From: Tethya wilhelma
Lineage: Eukaryota; Porifera; Demospongiae; Tethyida; Tethyidae
Direction: 5' to 3'
Length of the DNA stretch: 64,000 nucleotides
NCBI GenBank assembly: GCA_964030475.1
Contig: CAXIPT010000001.1
Span: 11,434,773 to 11,498,772 of the forward strand
Shown: positions 1 to 11,415 of the stretch, piece after piece
Layout: every line of letters starts with the position of its first letter
Position numbering within the stretch: the first letter of the stretch is position 1
The notes under the pieces: model-generated
The model's input: the letters and a program-made list of their open reading frames with translations, nothing else
Told to the model about the DNA's origin: nothing
Database searches by the model: none
Program-made: the position numbers and the translations under genes

Positions 1-21
1 ATACCTTACAATGTATCTGAT

Positions 22-210
22 CTGCAGTCTCTGTGACGAAGAGCCTATAATGGCACGCAGACCTTACCTGCAGTCTCTGTGACGAAGAGCCTATAATGGC
101 ACGCAGACCTTATCTGCAGTCTCTGTGATGAAGAGCCTATAATGGCTAGCAGACCTTATCTGCATTCTCTGTGACGAAGAGCCTATAATGGCACGCAGAA
201 TTATCTGCAG
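22..210. repeat. 46-bp tandem repeat, four units
   Basis: Four head-to-tail units begin at 22, 68, 114 and 160, with the fifth start at 205 (spacing 46, 46, 46, 45). Each unit opens with CTGCAGTCTCTGTGACGAAG and includes CCTATAATGGCACGCAGA. The first two units are almost identical; the later ones carry a few substitutions. It is a minisatellite, and the antisense open frame across it is a by-product. The stretch 211-577 holds nothing else I recognise. Confidence 0.9.
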
Positions 211-577
211 TATAAACATGCATGATTTAAAACAAGAGATTTGTATTTGAGAGCATCTGTTATATGCATTCTTTTTCATTACAGATGAAAAGAACCAGAC
301 CCTGCAACAACCTACAGACAATCAATGGCTCCATGAAAAATGGGTGGTAGGGTGGGGGGCCAGTTATGCAGTGACACCTATTCGCGATGGTGCTGGCTAT
401 CACTCTTACATTAGAGTGCAAGAACACTGCAAATTAACTCTGTTTACAATGTTTTCTTTTTTCAATTTCATAATCATTATATACACTTTATATTTAATAT
501 TTATTATCATATTCGTAACATATAATGTATAATGTACTCCCAAATAATCAGTGATCACTTCATTTCCTTTCTTTTTT

Positions 578-1042
578 TTAAGCCAGAAATTCTGCAAAAT
601 CTTTATCCAATGATTGCTTGTCTTCCAATTCCTTTCGGATTTCAACCCTTTCTTCTTCTTCAAATCGAACCCTCTCCTTGATTTCTCTTTGGCTGTGTTC
701 TAGAGCTAATTCCCATCTCTTTCTCTGATCTTCTTCCCAAGCTTTCCTTTCCCACCAATGTACTTGTTCTTCCAACTTTTTGATTGAACCCCTCAATTCT
801 TCATTCGTTCTACTAACATGAACCATCTTTTCGTTCATTTTCCTCATTTTTGATCTATATTCTTCATTATCCTCCTCGAGAACTCTTTTACGTCTATTAA
901 CCAATTCAATTGTTCGTTCCTTGTCTCTAATTTTATCCTTCAAAGACTTGATTTGCAAGTTCCTTTTTGAAATTATCTCCTTGCATTCATTCAACTTTTT
1001 GTCCCAATCAATACAGTCTTGAAAATCCTCATCTTCACTCAT
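578..1042 (-). CDS. coiled-coil protein (copy A) of the RPA-like gene pair
   Basis: A 154-residue open frame starting MSEDEDFQDCIDWDKKLNEC and ending DKDFAEFLA. From about residue 20 to the end it is rich in Lys, Glu, Arg and Leu in heptad-like spacing, so a long coiled coil is likely; the first residues are acidic. No catalytic motif is visible. It lies about 300 bases downstream of an RPA-like gene on the same strand. The start of the same frame recurs at 23534-23646 beside a second RPA-like copy, so the two genes travel together. The frame is open throughout and could be a real protein. I do not recognise the family; a structural or DNA-associated accessory role is only an inference from its neighbour. 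Confidence 0.55.
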   Translation of the reverse strand: MSEDEDFQDCIDWDKKLNECKEIISKRNLQIKSLKDKIRDKERTIELVNRRKRVLEEDNEEYRSKMRKMNEKMVHVSRTNEELRGSIKKLEEQVHWWERKAWEEDQRKRWELALEHSQREIKERVRFEEEERVEIRKELEDKQSLDKDFAEFLA

Positions 1043-1345
1043 TTTCTATCCCTCACACTAATAAAACTTGAGACTATAGATGGAGTCTTTATAGTACTTG
1101 AAAGGTACGCAAAAATGCAGCTAGTTGCTTCCAATTCGTGAAACGTTCCCGGATCCCATGGCCCAAACTCCATTCTACACGCACATACATTCAGACAGGA
1201 AGTAATATGAATCATTATCACAATACTCACACATGTATATACACAATCAACTTCTTTCTAACTGTCAAAGACAAACTAATCACACCAATTTACAGTCGTG
1301 ACAATAAGTTAAGTTCACATAGTCCAGTTACTCTCAGCTGCAGCC

Positions 1346-2410
1346 TCACAGTTTCTGCACAGAGAAGACAACATCCCGGTTGTTTACATGAAAAATGCAA
1401 CGGGGAGCCATTAGCAACTGTAAACCCAAACTGTTAGCGGTGATGCCTTCCACAATCCTTAAAAGATTTGGTTCAAATAGAGATACGTTGTACTCATGAG
1501 TACCACTTGACACAACTACTTTGGCCGACTTTGTTACCTCACATAATTTCATCTTCATTATAGCACGACACTTTGTACATGTTGCCACAATTCCATCGTC
1601 ACTGGTTACTTTACTCTTACAAAACTTGCAGGAATAGTATTCTGTTGCAGATATTACTGCAGAGATTTCACCTTCAATGCACCTCTCAGGATTCACATCT
1701 CCACACTCAGACAAATCAATCTCACAAACATTTCCCAAATCATTAATTGAACTCTTTCCACTCTGCTTCGAAAAAGAAAGATATTTACGCGTGTCAAAGT
1801 TGCGTACACATACAGCACTCAACTTATAGCTCCTTCCTTCCTCTTAACCATCAACATCACTTTCCCATAACACCAGCCGACAACAAGCTGTATCATCACC
1901 CACAATTACTTCCTGCTTGGATAATTCCGATCCATCAGACTTCTTCACTTTCTTCGTCTCTTCAACACCAACCACTTTAATCATAACATCAACATATTGG
2001 TTTACAGAAACATCAACAAGAGATTCCAACTTAATTTCTTTACATCCAGATATTGCTGCAAAATTTACACATTCATACTTTAGAGGTGAATTTTCAACTT
2101 TCAATTGACTATTCAAATGTATCTCCAAGTCACCACTAAGCTTACTTGTTTTGACTTCACTCTTGTTAAGTACAACAGTGCTCTCACCGTCCTTCGCTTT
2201 CTCGAAAGCTGAAAGTAAACGGGGTTCGAAAGATACAAATCTAGTACTATTTTTTCCATCTGAAATTTTCCCGTCGAAATAGATCATGTTTGGGTTCTTT
2301 CTACTTTTTTTTATCGGAGATAAACTCACAGGAACGCCATGAACAGTTACACCTTTTCCTTCCTCGATTTCAGAAACATCGTATTCACGTTTTTCTCCAA
2401 CCTTTGCCAT
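1346..2410 (-). pseudogene. RPA-like OB-fold/zinc protein, copy A (one nonsense codon)
   Basis: Reading on the minus strand from MAKVGEKREYDV at 2410, the product would be about 354 residues. The N-terminal two thirds has the beta-rich spacing of OB folds. The C-terminal third has a zinc ribbon, CKFCK followed by CTKC (CX2C-X13-CX2C), as in the large subunit of replication protein A. It would bind single-stranded DNA. A single in-frame TAA at 1844-1846 interrupts it; the paralogue at 24800-25860 has a Leu codon there. A longer frame starts at 2470, but MAKVG is the better start because it is followed by the conserved region. RPA-like proteins are known passengers of Helitrons, and a Helitron-type 3' end lies at 2752. 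The OB/zinc assignment is from motif reading, not a search. Confidence 0.6.
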
Positions 2411-2552
2411 CTTCAAACGTTCAGACCACGAGGCAAAAAAAGTCCTCGTGCTCACTTCAAGCATGCGCAATGGAAAATTTAATCACATGACAAACCTCAT
2501 CCGGTTCCACCATAGATAATATAGACTCAGAGACTATGGTTCCACCCAGATG

Positions 2553-2683
2553 CAGAGGAGGTGCGACAAGAGTGCGCCTTTGCTGAGCTGGCAAGTCCGT
2601 TAATTACATTCCAATCATGTGACCACAATACTTCACAATTAGAGTCGATCACGTGCACCTGTTTGCCAGCTCAGCAAAGGCGC
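2553..2683. mobile_element. MULE-like MITE, right end truncated
   Basis: It begins CAGAGGAGGTGCGACA and runs through TTTGCTGAGCTGGCAA; the same block is found inverted at the right, TTTGCCAGCTCAGCAAAGG. The inner 60 bases are the reverse complement of the middle of the complete copy at 42537-42688. The last 20 or so bases of the right inverted repeat are missing. It sits inside the 5' flank of RPA-like copy A and is absent from copy B, where the surrounding sequence is continuous, so it is a later insertion. Confidence 0.75.
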
Positions 2684-2715
2684 TGGGTTCCACCATCATG
2701 CAGCGCAGAGACTTC

Positions 2716-2752
2716 ACTCAGGCTCGCCCCATAGATGCTTGCATCTGTCTAG
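2716..2752 (+). mobile_element. Helitron family H 3' terminus (RPA unit A)
   Basis: The block GGCTCGCCCC is followed by the palindrome AGATGCTTGCATCT and then CTAG, with T as the next base (2753). A short hairpin followed by CTRR and a 3' flanking T is the defining 3' end of Helitrons. The same block ends the second RPA unit at 26019, after which the two copies have unrelated flanks. On the right, the BEL/Pao reading frame begins at exactly 2753. The 5' end of this element is not in the window or not recognised. Confidence 0.7.
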
Positions 2753-4628
2753 TAGATGGGGTCAGGAACTGGATCGTCCCAACTGACTTTCTGCTCCCAA
2801 AGCCTCTGCAACAGAATCTTTACTTTGATTGTTGCAGGCGATACCCATCCTAAGACATCATATGCCTTGGCTATGTCAGAGACTAAGAGCCTTTTAGTAA
2901 CATTGTTGAGTGGGGGTAAATGAGCGATGGTCAAATGAAAGTGGTCTAGTGTAGAATTCCACTGGATTCCAAGTCCTTGTATACTCTTCAGGAGAGGGCA
3001 ATATGTGCAACTGTGTTGCATGAGCATCTCTAAGTTCCGGAGGTATGTGCTTCAAAACCTCTCTCTCATTGGAATTCCACTTCCTCAGAAGGAAATAACC
3101 TTCAGATGAAGCTGTGTCTGCAATTCAATGGCTTGAGGAATGGAGTCAGCTCCTGTCAAGCAATCATCAACATAAAATGATTCGTTGACCACAGAGGCTG
3201 CTTGGGGATACTTGGCAGCGAAGTCGATGGCATTCTGTTTGACTGCCATGTTGGCAGCAAAGGAAGATGCACATACACCAAATGTGAGTCTGATCATACA
3301 GTAGTCCAAGAGAGAATCAACAAGGTTGGATCTCCAGACAAATCTATGCAGATCTCTGTCACCAGGTGTCAGCTCAATTGCTCTGTACATCTTGCTTATA
3401 TCAGCGATAAGAGCGACTCGGTGAAGCCTGAACTTGAGTAACGCATCAATAAGGGGGGATGGACTGTTGGACCGACGAGCAGAGTGTCATTCAAAGATAC
3501 CCCGGAGGCAGACTTAGCTGAAGCGTCAAACACAGCTCTGACCTTGGTGGTAGTGCTGCACTCCTTGTAGACTACGTGCATCGGTAGATAGAAGACCTTG
3601 TCATGTGACTTGCCTAAGTCAGCTTGAGGCACTAGCTCAGCATGCTTCAGCTCAAAATACTCTGAAATGACAGGGGCGAACTCTTGGAATTGCCCCTTGG
3701 CATAGAAAGACCGTTTAAGTGAGTGAAATCTTCTGACTGCTTGTGATCTAGACTCGCCGATAGGCTTGCAATGAGCATTCTTAGGAAGAGGAACTATGAA
3801 TCTGCCTCACTCAGCTCGTGAGTGATTCTCTTTGAAATGCTGAACCACTGTGCGTTCTTGGAGAGTGAGATTGACATTACTATGAGGATGCTCCTCGAGC
3901 TACCAAAACTTTCGTAAGATTTCGTCATCTGAGTGGACTACAATGTGATGAGAGACGACAGATTGTGTGGGTGAAAGTGAGTGAGAGTGAGAGCAGGTCT
4001 TGCCAACAAGAACCCATCCAAAACTCGTCTCGAATGCTGTTGGGGTGCCACTGGGTCCACACCGCCGGCCATGCAGCATTACTTCATCATAGATGTCTGC
4101 TCCTAATAGTAGATCAATCTTGCCAGGAGTTGCAAAGTTGGGGTCTGCAAGAAAAAAGCCTGAGAGATAGTTCCACTTGGTACTGCCATGAACCTGATGA
4201 AGTGTAAGGTCACATGTGACTTGTGGCTTGATAACTGCTGTGATGGTGAACCTTGCTTCTGGCATGTATAATGAAGCGATCTCAAATGTTGAGACAGAAC
4301 CATGAGATGATCCACTTGTCATGCCTCCAATCCCAGAGACTGTTAGCCGTTGTGACTGACAACTCAGGCCCAGTGATTGTGCAATACGTTCAGAAATGAA
4401 TGACATTGTGGAAGCAGAATCAAGTAAAGCACGAGCCTTTACAAATGCGCCATTTGGTAAAACAACTTGGACTTGACAGGTCATAAGCAGTGTGTTTGGA
4501 ACATTTGCCTTTCGAGAGACAGAGGCATTAGAAGTAACATGTGAGTCAGAGCTGGGCACAGAAGTCAACGGAGTGAGAGGAACTGATAGCTGAAACGTTG
4601 CAGCAGAAACAGAAAGTGTTGTTGTATC
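2753..4628 (-). pseudogene. BEL/Pao pol fragment: aspartic protease and reverse transcriptase
   Basis: From 4628 downward the frame shows the retropepsin-like domain of BEL/Pao: ALLDSASTMSFISERIAQ, then LLLGADIYDEV and FGWVLVG. After a gap in the open frame (about 3900-3632), the reverse transcriptase follows with TTKVRAVFDASAKSASGVSL, then the catalytic core SFYVDDCLTGAD near 3170. The connecting region YDVLGWVSPATIKVKILLQR and VSWDDPVPDP lies near the left end. These are typical of the Pao clade. The frame is broken at least three times and stops at the Helitron junction. The RNase H and integrase domains are absent from the window. Confidence 0.85.
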
Positions 4629-4847
4629 TGTGACATAACAGGAAGTGATGTAATTATTATTGTGGTAAAGTATTGGTGATTTGTGCAATTTAAAAAGTCT
4701 CTCTTGTCTGTCAGTTTTTTTTTGGTTGTGAATGTATGCTTCTTTTTGTTTTCTTGTGAGGCCATGCCTTCTGCTGAGATCTAATAATAAGTTGTTAATA
4801 CTAAAAGACGCAGTCAGAGCTAGCCAGCGGGAAGGGGTGGCGTTACA
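4629..4847 (+). repeat. 5' LTR of gypsy element A
   Basis: The LTR starts with TG and ends with CA and is 219 bases long. It matches 11197-11415 except for a C/A difference in TGACATAACAGG and a C/T difference in CGCAGTCAGAG. A run of T and the AATAATAAG stretch lie inside; I could not place the transcription start. Confidence 0.95.
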
Positions 4848-4878
4848 TTGGCGACCCTGCCAGGATCAGGATAGTCTA

Positions 4879-6725
4879 GATGTCGCAATGAGAGCTGAAC
4901 AGTTTGCTCTCTGAACCGAGCGCAAATCTGTGTAGGCTGCGGAGTGGACGTGACCACGAAGTGGCAATGGAAGCAGAAGGAAGCACTGACGGAGTGAACC
5001 AGATGGAGGAGCAAGGGAATAGTTGTGGTGACCAGAACTCCTCCCGTGAACTAGAGCTGCAAGAGCTCCAGGAGAAGTTGTTGATGGCCGAGGTGGAAGT
5101 GGAGAAAGTTCGAACAGATTGCAACCGCCGTGTACAGCAAGCTGTGAGTGAAGCTGGTAGCGCGCAGGTGGACTTTTCTCGCCAACTCTTGGAAATGCAG
5201 CAAACGGCCGATGAAGCCAAGGACGATGCCGAGGAGCAGCGTATGCAGGTTGGAGAGTTAGAAGCGGTGTGTCGGCAACAGGAGGACACCCTATCAAGCC
5301 TACAGGCCCAACTAGATGAGGCAGTTTCAAGGGCACAAGAGTCGGAGACTCTTAGAGAGCTGGCTGAGTTGAGAAGGATCGAGGAGATGCGGAAGCAGTA
5401 AAGAGAGTGGTACCGCTGGGAACACCAACACAACAAGGCTCTAATCGCCGAGCTACGTGGCAAGCTGAGGGACTGGGAGTGCCCTGAGCGAGGTACACCA
5501 AGTGGCAAGGTGAGTGCTCAGAGGGGTGAGAGTAGTAGTGGTGTGTTGTGTGAGCGTACTGAGGGTAGTACGTGTACTGGTCTGAGAGAGATGGCCATTA
5601 ATGGTGATCGAGAGGCCAATGAGAGGGTTGTTAGCTTTGAAGTGGAAACTTCTGGTGACCACAGGAATTCGCCTCTTCCCAGCATGTCCAGAAAACCACT
5701 GTCTGTTCAGCATTGCCCTAATTCACTTGTGGGTGCTGATAGTACTATAGAGCCTTCCCTGGGCCTCAATAGTGACTCAGCCGGGACAGTTGTGGGTATA
5801 GAGTTACCAGCTGTGGTCAGTTCTGGAGTACATCGCAATAGTGGTGGTGCCACAACAGAGATACATGAACCAGATAAGGGATCTAGTAGTGTGCTGATGC
5901 AGCAATTAACCCAACTTGTGCAAACCCAAACAGCCATGGTGGAAGCACAAACTAAGGCGGTGTCTGCCCAAAGTCTACCTCCTATTCCACGCTATAGTGG
6001 TGAGGGTGGGCAGGCGCTGGAGGAAGGGTTTGAGCGGTGGATAGAACAATTTGAAGAGCGTGCTAAGCTATCGGGCTGGTCGGACGACATGCGCCGCTAT
6101 AATTTGAAGATGTCACTTAGCAGAAATGCCTATCAGACTTATCGACTGCTGTCTGACGAGGTCAAAGCCAGTTATGATGCCACTGTTGATGCATTAAAGG
6201 CTAAGTTTAGGCCCGTAGACATCGAAGAGCTTAGAGGAATGGAATTCCACCAATTGACACAGAAAGAGCAATCTATTGAGCAGTTAGGCCTGCAGCTGCA
6301 GAAATTGGCTAAGCCCACATTGACTTGCAAGGATCTAGATCGGCTTTTAAAGGGAAGGTTTTTCCAAGCTCTTTTGCCACGTTGGCAGCGAAAGCTAGGT
6401 GCTCCGAGAGTTGAGGAGAGCTTTGATGAGTTGTTCAGTCGTGCACGTACTGCAGAACGACGCGAACAACAATATAACGATATGGCAGATTGCAGGGATA
6501 AGGAGAAGGCTAAGAAAGATGACAAGAGTGCAAAAAGCACCAAGGGGCTTCGGGCAAATCGGTAGGCCACAAACCATCAACTGAAAGGAAAGATGGTCAG
6601 GGTATTAAATGTCATAATTGTGGTGGCATTGGCCACATAGCTCGTTATTGCAGGACCGGGAAGAAGTCAGGCCCTGAAGCCTCTGGGAAACAGAATCATG
6701 CAACTACTGAGAGTCACAGTCGTCA
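4879..6725 (+). pseudogene. gypsy A gag (coiled-coil N-terminus, capsid, zinc knuckle), broken
   Basis: The start ATGTCGCAATGA at 4879 corresponds to the start of the intact frame in the related copy (16821, minus), but here the fourth codon is TGA. The first part (to 5398) is a long Glu/Gln-rich coiled coil and ends at TAA at 5399-5401. A second frame (5510-6565) contains the capsid-like region, with FERWIEQFEERAKLSGW and later YRLLSDEVKASYDATVDALK, and stops at TAG. The single zinc knuckle CHNCGGIGHIARYC is beyond this stop, near 6607-6652. The related copy confirms that coiled coil and capsid form one protein. The role is virion-like particle assembly and RNA binding. Confidence 0.85.
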
Positions 6726-6839
6726 AGTTCAGAGCGTGCAGGAGCTTAGTGACTAGGAGATTGAAAGTGAGCTGTTAAGGCGGAGACTTGGTCAGGAGCA
6801 GAGGTTGGTTGATAGTCAGCTCGAGAGTAGTGTTAATGT

Positions 6840-9800
6840 GGTTACGGGAGCAGTGGGACCATCCTATTGGATGTGGAAGGAGTTAGAATAGTAGCTCTTA
6901 TTGATACTGGGTCCCAGTCTACCATTGTTTCTCGTTCTTTTTTGCATCAAGTGTTTGTACATATGAAGGAGAGTGGTAAAACCCCTCCAAGGTTGGAGGA
7001 ACCCTGTACGAAGTTTAAGGGTAAGGGTGGACACCCAATCACGGTCACAGCTCAGGTGAATATGACCATCGCAGTAGATGGTAAATCTGCATCAGTGCCT
7101 GTCTTCATTCAACCTGATAGTGAGCAAGAGTGCTTGTTAGGTTTGAATGTCCTCCCCCTTTTGGGACTTTCTCTTGTAAGGTCTAGTGGTGAACCATTGT
7201 TACCATCTGAATGTGGCGAAGTTAAGAGTAGTGCTGTATGTGTGAAGCTGGTTAGGGCCACTACCATTCCGGGTCAGAATGGCCAAGGCTGTTGTGAGTC
7301 CCGTGCCAGTTGACTGTGATAGCTCATGTATTTGTTTGAGCCTGATTACCAGGTGTTGGAAGAGCTTGGTATTGCTGCGAGTGAGGCCTTGATCTCTGTT
7401 GATAGTGATGGAAACTCTATCATACCACTGTGTAATTACCACGGTGGCTGTGTGAAACTTGAAGAGGTGTTTCGTTAGGAAGGGCTAGGTGTTGTAAATC
7501 TCCATCCCCTATACAATTACATGCTGAGGAGTCTATGGTAGATCACTCCGTTGTCCACTCATGTGCTCGAGTGAAAGAGATAACTTGTAGTGAGGAGCGC
7601 TGTGAGGAGGCTTTGGGGTTGTCGGTGAGTCAACTAAGTGCTGATCAGGTAATGGACCTGAAGAGCCTGCTGCATGAGTATTCGAATGTGTTTGCCCTTG
7701 ATGAGACAGAGTTAGGTTGCACCAGCATAGTTCGCCACTCGATTGATACTGGGAGCCATCGTCCTATCAAGCAGCAGCCTTATTGTACCCCCATCGTTCG
7801 TCGGGACACCATTAAGCAGATGGTAGAGCAAATGCAAGCTCAGGGAGTGGTGCAGCCTTCTAAGAGCCCTTGGGCCTCACCAGTCGTGTTGGTTCCAAAA
7901 AAAGATGGTAGTTTGAGGTTTTGTATAGATTATCGGAAGTTGAACTCGATCACTAGCAGAGATGTGTTTCCGCTGCCTAGAGTGGATGATATCCTCGGCA
8001 CCTTGAGTGGCACAGAGTTCTTCACATCACTTGATCTTGCTTCTGGGTACTGGCAAATAGAACTCGATGACGAGGCACGGTTGAAGTCAGCCTTTGCCAC
8101 ACACAATGGTTTGTTTGAGTTCACACGAATGCCATTCAGGCTATGCAATGCCCCTGCAACGTTCCAACGTGTGATGCAAGTTGTGCTGGCCGGTCTGGAC
8201 GACAAGGGTGTGTTTGTGTACTTGGATGATATTTTGATAGCCTCAAAGACCTTTGCTGAGCATCTTGCAACTCTACAAGAAGTCCTCCAACGACTACGTG
8301 AAGCCGGTCTACGATTGAAACCACGTAAGTGTCTGTTCCTTCGTGAAGAAGTGCCGTATCAAGCTTACATTATTTCTGCACGAGGTATTAAGCCAGACCC
8401 CTTGAAGACGCAGAAGGTGGAACAGTTCCCTGTGCCTGTTGATGTCACTGGCGTCAGGCAATTTATTGGCCTGGCATCATACTACCGTTGATTCGTCCCT
8501 AACTTTGCCAGCATTGCAGCTCCCCTACGTGCACTGACCCGAAAGAACGCGGTGTTTTTGTGGACTAGTGAGTGTCAAGCTGCATTTGATCAGTTGAAGA
8601 ATCTTTTGGTGACTGCTCCGGTTCTATCTTACCCACGATTTGGTCCAGACGCAGAGTTTGTCTTGGAGACAGATGCTAGTGGAGTTGGCCTTGGAGCTGT
8701 TTTATCCCAACAACAGGAGGATGGCCAGTTGCACCCCATTGCGTACGCGTCACGTTCCCTGGATACTAGTGAGCGCAGGTATGGTATCACCGAACTGGAG
8801 ACATTGGGCGGCTCGCTACTTCAGACCCTATCTACTAGGCCACCATACTACTGTTCTTACAGACCACTCAGCCTGTGTCTCTGTATTGGGTTCTGCCAGA
8901 CCCTCTGGGAAGCTAGCAAGGTGGGCTCTGACCATACAGGAACTAAGTTTGACTCTCAAACACCGTGCTGGTAAACTGAACGTTGGTGCTGATGCGTTGT
9001 CGCGCAATCCGGTGATTGGCCCCCGCTTGGAAGGCCTTCGCGCTGACGCTGCTGCTTCCGCTCAAGGCTCTGGAGGTGTGTGTGTTAACCTAATGTTTTA
9101 CCAGTTTATTGTCAAGATGATTTATGTGATCCAGTTATTTCCTCAAGTGATGGTGGTGATGTTTTGTCTAATGATATCTGTGTTCATGGCAAGGTTTCAA
9201 AACCATGTGAGTCTGTATGTGTACCAGAGCCTTCTGCTGAGGTGAGCGCAGAGCGTGTTGTGGTGTCTCAAGGTTCCGGCCCTGTTTATCAACCGTTACT
9301 ATTGTCTGTTCTTTCCTCTCATGAGATTAATTTTTGTGATCATGTTGGTATCATCCCCCGTGAACGTACTACTGATTTTTGTAATGCATCTCATGTGTGT
9401 TCACCGGAACCTTCTGCCACCATGGATAGTGTGTGTTCTACATGTATGTGTGTTGATCATTTTGAGAACCCTCATTCGTGTGATTGTTGTGTGTCTGAAA
9501 CCAGTTCTAAATGTCTTTCTGTATGTGATCATAGTACTGTTGGTGCTGATAACAATGATGAGCTGTGTACATCTACTATGCCTGTACTCGCTGACGAGTC
9601 GGATGACAAGCTTCCACTGAGAGAATCTCTGACAGAGATACGTCAGTTGCAGTTAAATGATGAGGACTTAGCACATTTCATTTACTTCTTGGAGTCCAAA
9701 GTGTTGCCTGATGATCCACAACTCGCTAAAAGAGTTGCACTAGAGAGTAAAAATTACGAAGTTATCGATGGTGTTCTACATCATGAGGATCCTCTCACTC

Positions 9801-11007
9801 CTGCCCGATGGTGCCTGGTTGTTCCGAGGGAACTTCGATCTGACGTACTTACGGAATTGCATGCTGGACTCTTTGGAGGACATTTCAGTGAGAAGAAAGT
9901 ATACAACAAGATTCGTAGGTACTACTGGTGGTACGGTCTCAGACATGATGTACGGAAGTTCTGTCGGGGTTGCCTCAATTGTGTGTCTCGAAGAGGCCCT
10001 GGACATAAACAGCGGCCACCTCTACAACCCATACCTGTGACTGGGCCATTCCACCGTGTTGCCGTGGATGTGTTACAGCTACCCTTGACCTCCAGTGGAA
10101 ATAAGTATGTGGTTGTTTTTATGGATTATTTGACTAAATGGGTTGAGGCATTCCCTACTTCAGATCAGCAAGCCTCCACCATGGCCAATCTTCTCATCGA
10201 ACATATTGTTTGTCGTCACTGTGTGCCAGTTGAGCTACTCTCGGATCGTGGCTCTAATTTCCTTTCTGATATCATCCTTGAATTGTGTGCACTCCTTGGG
10301 TTGAAGAAGATCAATACCAGTGGGTATCACCCACAGTCCGACGGATTAGTCGAGAGGTTCAACTCAACACTGCAAGCCATGCTCGCTAAATCTACTGAAG
10401 GTAACCCAACTGAATGGGATAAGAAGCTGCCTCTAATGCTGTTTGCCTATAGATCTGTGGTCCAGGAATCTACCCAAGAGAGTCCTTTCTTCCTCTTATA
10501 TGGTCGTGACCCCAGATTACCTACTGGTACCATCCTAAGTTGTTCCCATTCACCATACCTGGTTGACTGTCAAGAACCCTCAAGCATGCCCGTGACTTGG
10601 CTCTGGAGAGCATTAAGAAAGCTCAAAATAAACAGGTGTTCTATGACCGACAAGCGACAGCGTCTACCTACAAGATCGGTGACCGAGTCATGGTCTTTAT
10701 GCCTGCTGAAACTAGTGGAAAGAATCGCAAGTTGGCCAGACCTTATCATGGTCCTTACCGCATTGTTAATCTGACTCCCACTAATGCTGAAGTAGCACCA
10801 ATTGAACACCCGAATGAACCAACAACCTTTGTCGCTTTGGAAAGGGTTCGTAAATGTTATCCAGAACAAACTAATGACTCTTGGTTGGGGCACAAGCGAG
10901 TAGCTCGAAAGAAGAGACAGATGAAACAGAGTGTTCCAGACAAGGCTGTTTCTCAGCCAAGAAGTGGTCCAACTACTCGATCTATGTCACGAGCATGTGT
11001 CGATTGA
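6840..11007 (+). pseudogene. gypsy A pol (protease, RT, RNase H, integrase), several frameshifts
   Basis: Protease: IVALIDTGSQSTIVS (active-site DTG) at about 6890. Reverse transcriptase from 7535: SPWASPVVLVPKKDGSLRFC, FPLPRVDDILGTLSG, then the catalytic YLDDILIAS near 8220; the frame stops at 8491. RNase H: FVLETDASGVGLGAVLSQQ from about 8660, split between two frames. Integrase (frame 9164-10774): zinc region with LHAG, GGHF, CRGCLNC; catalytic D in AVDVLQLP, D in LSDRGSNF and E in LVERFNSTL, so the triad is intact. The C-terminal integrase tail shifts frame near 10590 and ends at 11007 with KKRQMKQ and a basic end. Stops and frame changes fall between nearly every domain, so this copy cannot make a full polyprotein. 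Confidence 0.9.
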
Positions 11008-11196
11008 TAAGGTGCTTTTGAATTGAATTGTAAGAGTAGATTGTTAGTATGTTTAACATTGTAATGATAATCATGTAATAATTGTACTCAAGAGTGTATG
11101 GCCTCCTTAGTGATGTATTGCCTTTTCCTGTAATGGTGCATAGTTTGTCATTTTTGTAACCCCCTCGAGGACGAGGTGTGTCTTAGGGGCGGGAAT

Positions 11197-11415
11197 TGTG
11201 ACATAAAAGGAAGTGATGTAATTATTATTGTGGTAAAGTATTGGTGATTTGTGCAATTTAAAAAGTCTCTCTTGTCTGTCAGTTTTTTTTTGGTTGTGAA
11301 TGTATGCTTCTTTTTGTTTTCTTGTGAGGCCATGCCTTCTGCTGAGATCTAATAATAAGTTGTTAATACTAAAAGACGCAGTTAGAGCTAGCCAGCGGGA
11401 AGGGGTGGCGTTACA
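11197..11415 (+). repeat. 3' LTR of gypsy element A
   Basis: It is 219 bases and nearly identical to 4629-4847. A purine-rich tract (AGGGGCGGGAAT) immediately precedes it, as expected for plus-strand priming. The TATC after its end repeats the bases before the 5' LTR. Confidence 0.95.

Larger units (their letters stand above)
4629..11415 (+). mobile_element. Ty3/gypsy element A, complete with both LTRs
   Basis: The element is 6787 bases with two 219-base LTRs starting TGTGACATAA and ending GGCGTTACA. The flanks carry TATC on both sides (4625-4628 and 11416-11419), a 4-bp target duplication. After the 5' LTR comes TGGCGACCCTGCCAGG, in the position of a primer binding site; before the 3' LTR lies the purine-rich TTAGGGGCGGGAAT. 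The gene order is gag, protease, reverse transcriptase, RNase H, integrase, as in Ty3/gypsy. By eye the LTRs differ at two positions only, implying recent insertion, yet the coding region has several stops and frameshifts. A related copy in the opposite orientation is at 15244-17071. Confidence 0.95.

Noticed and set aside
22..210. Possible CRISPR-like array
   Set aside because: The 46-bp units are contiguous with no unique spacers, and the genome is eukaryotic.
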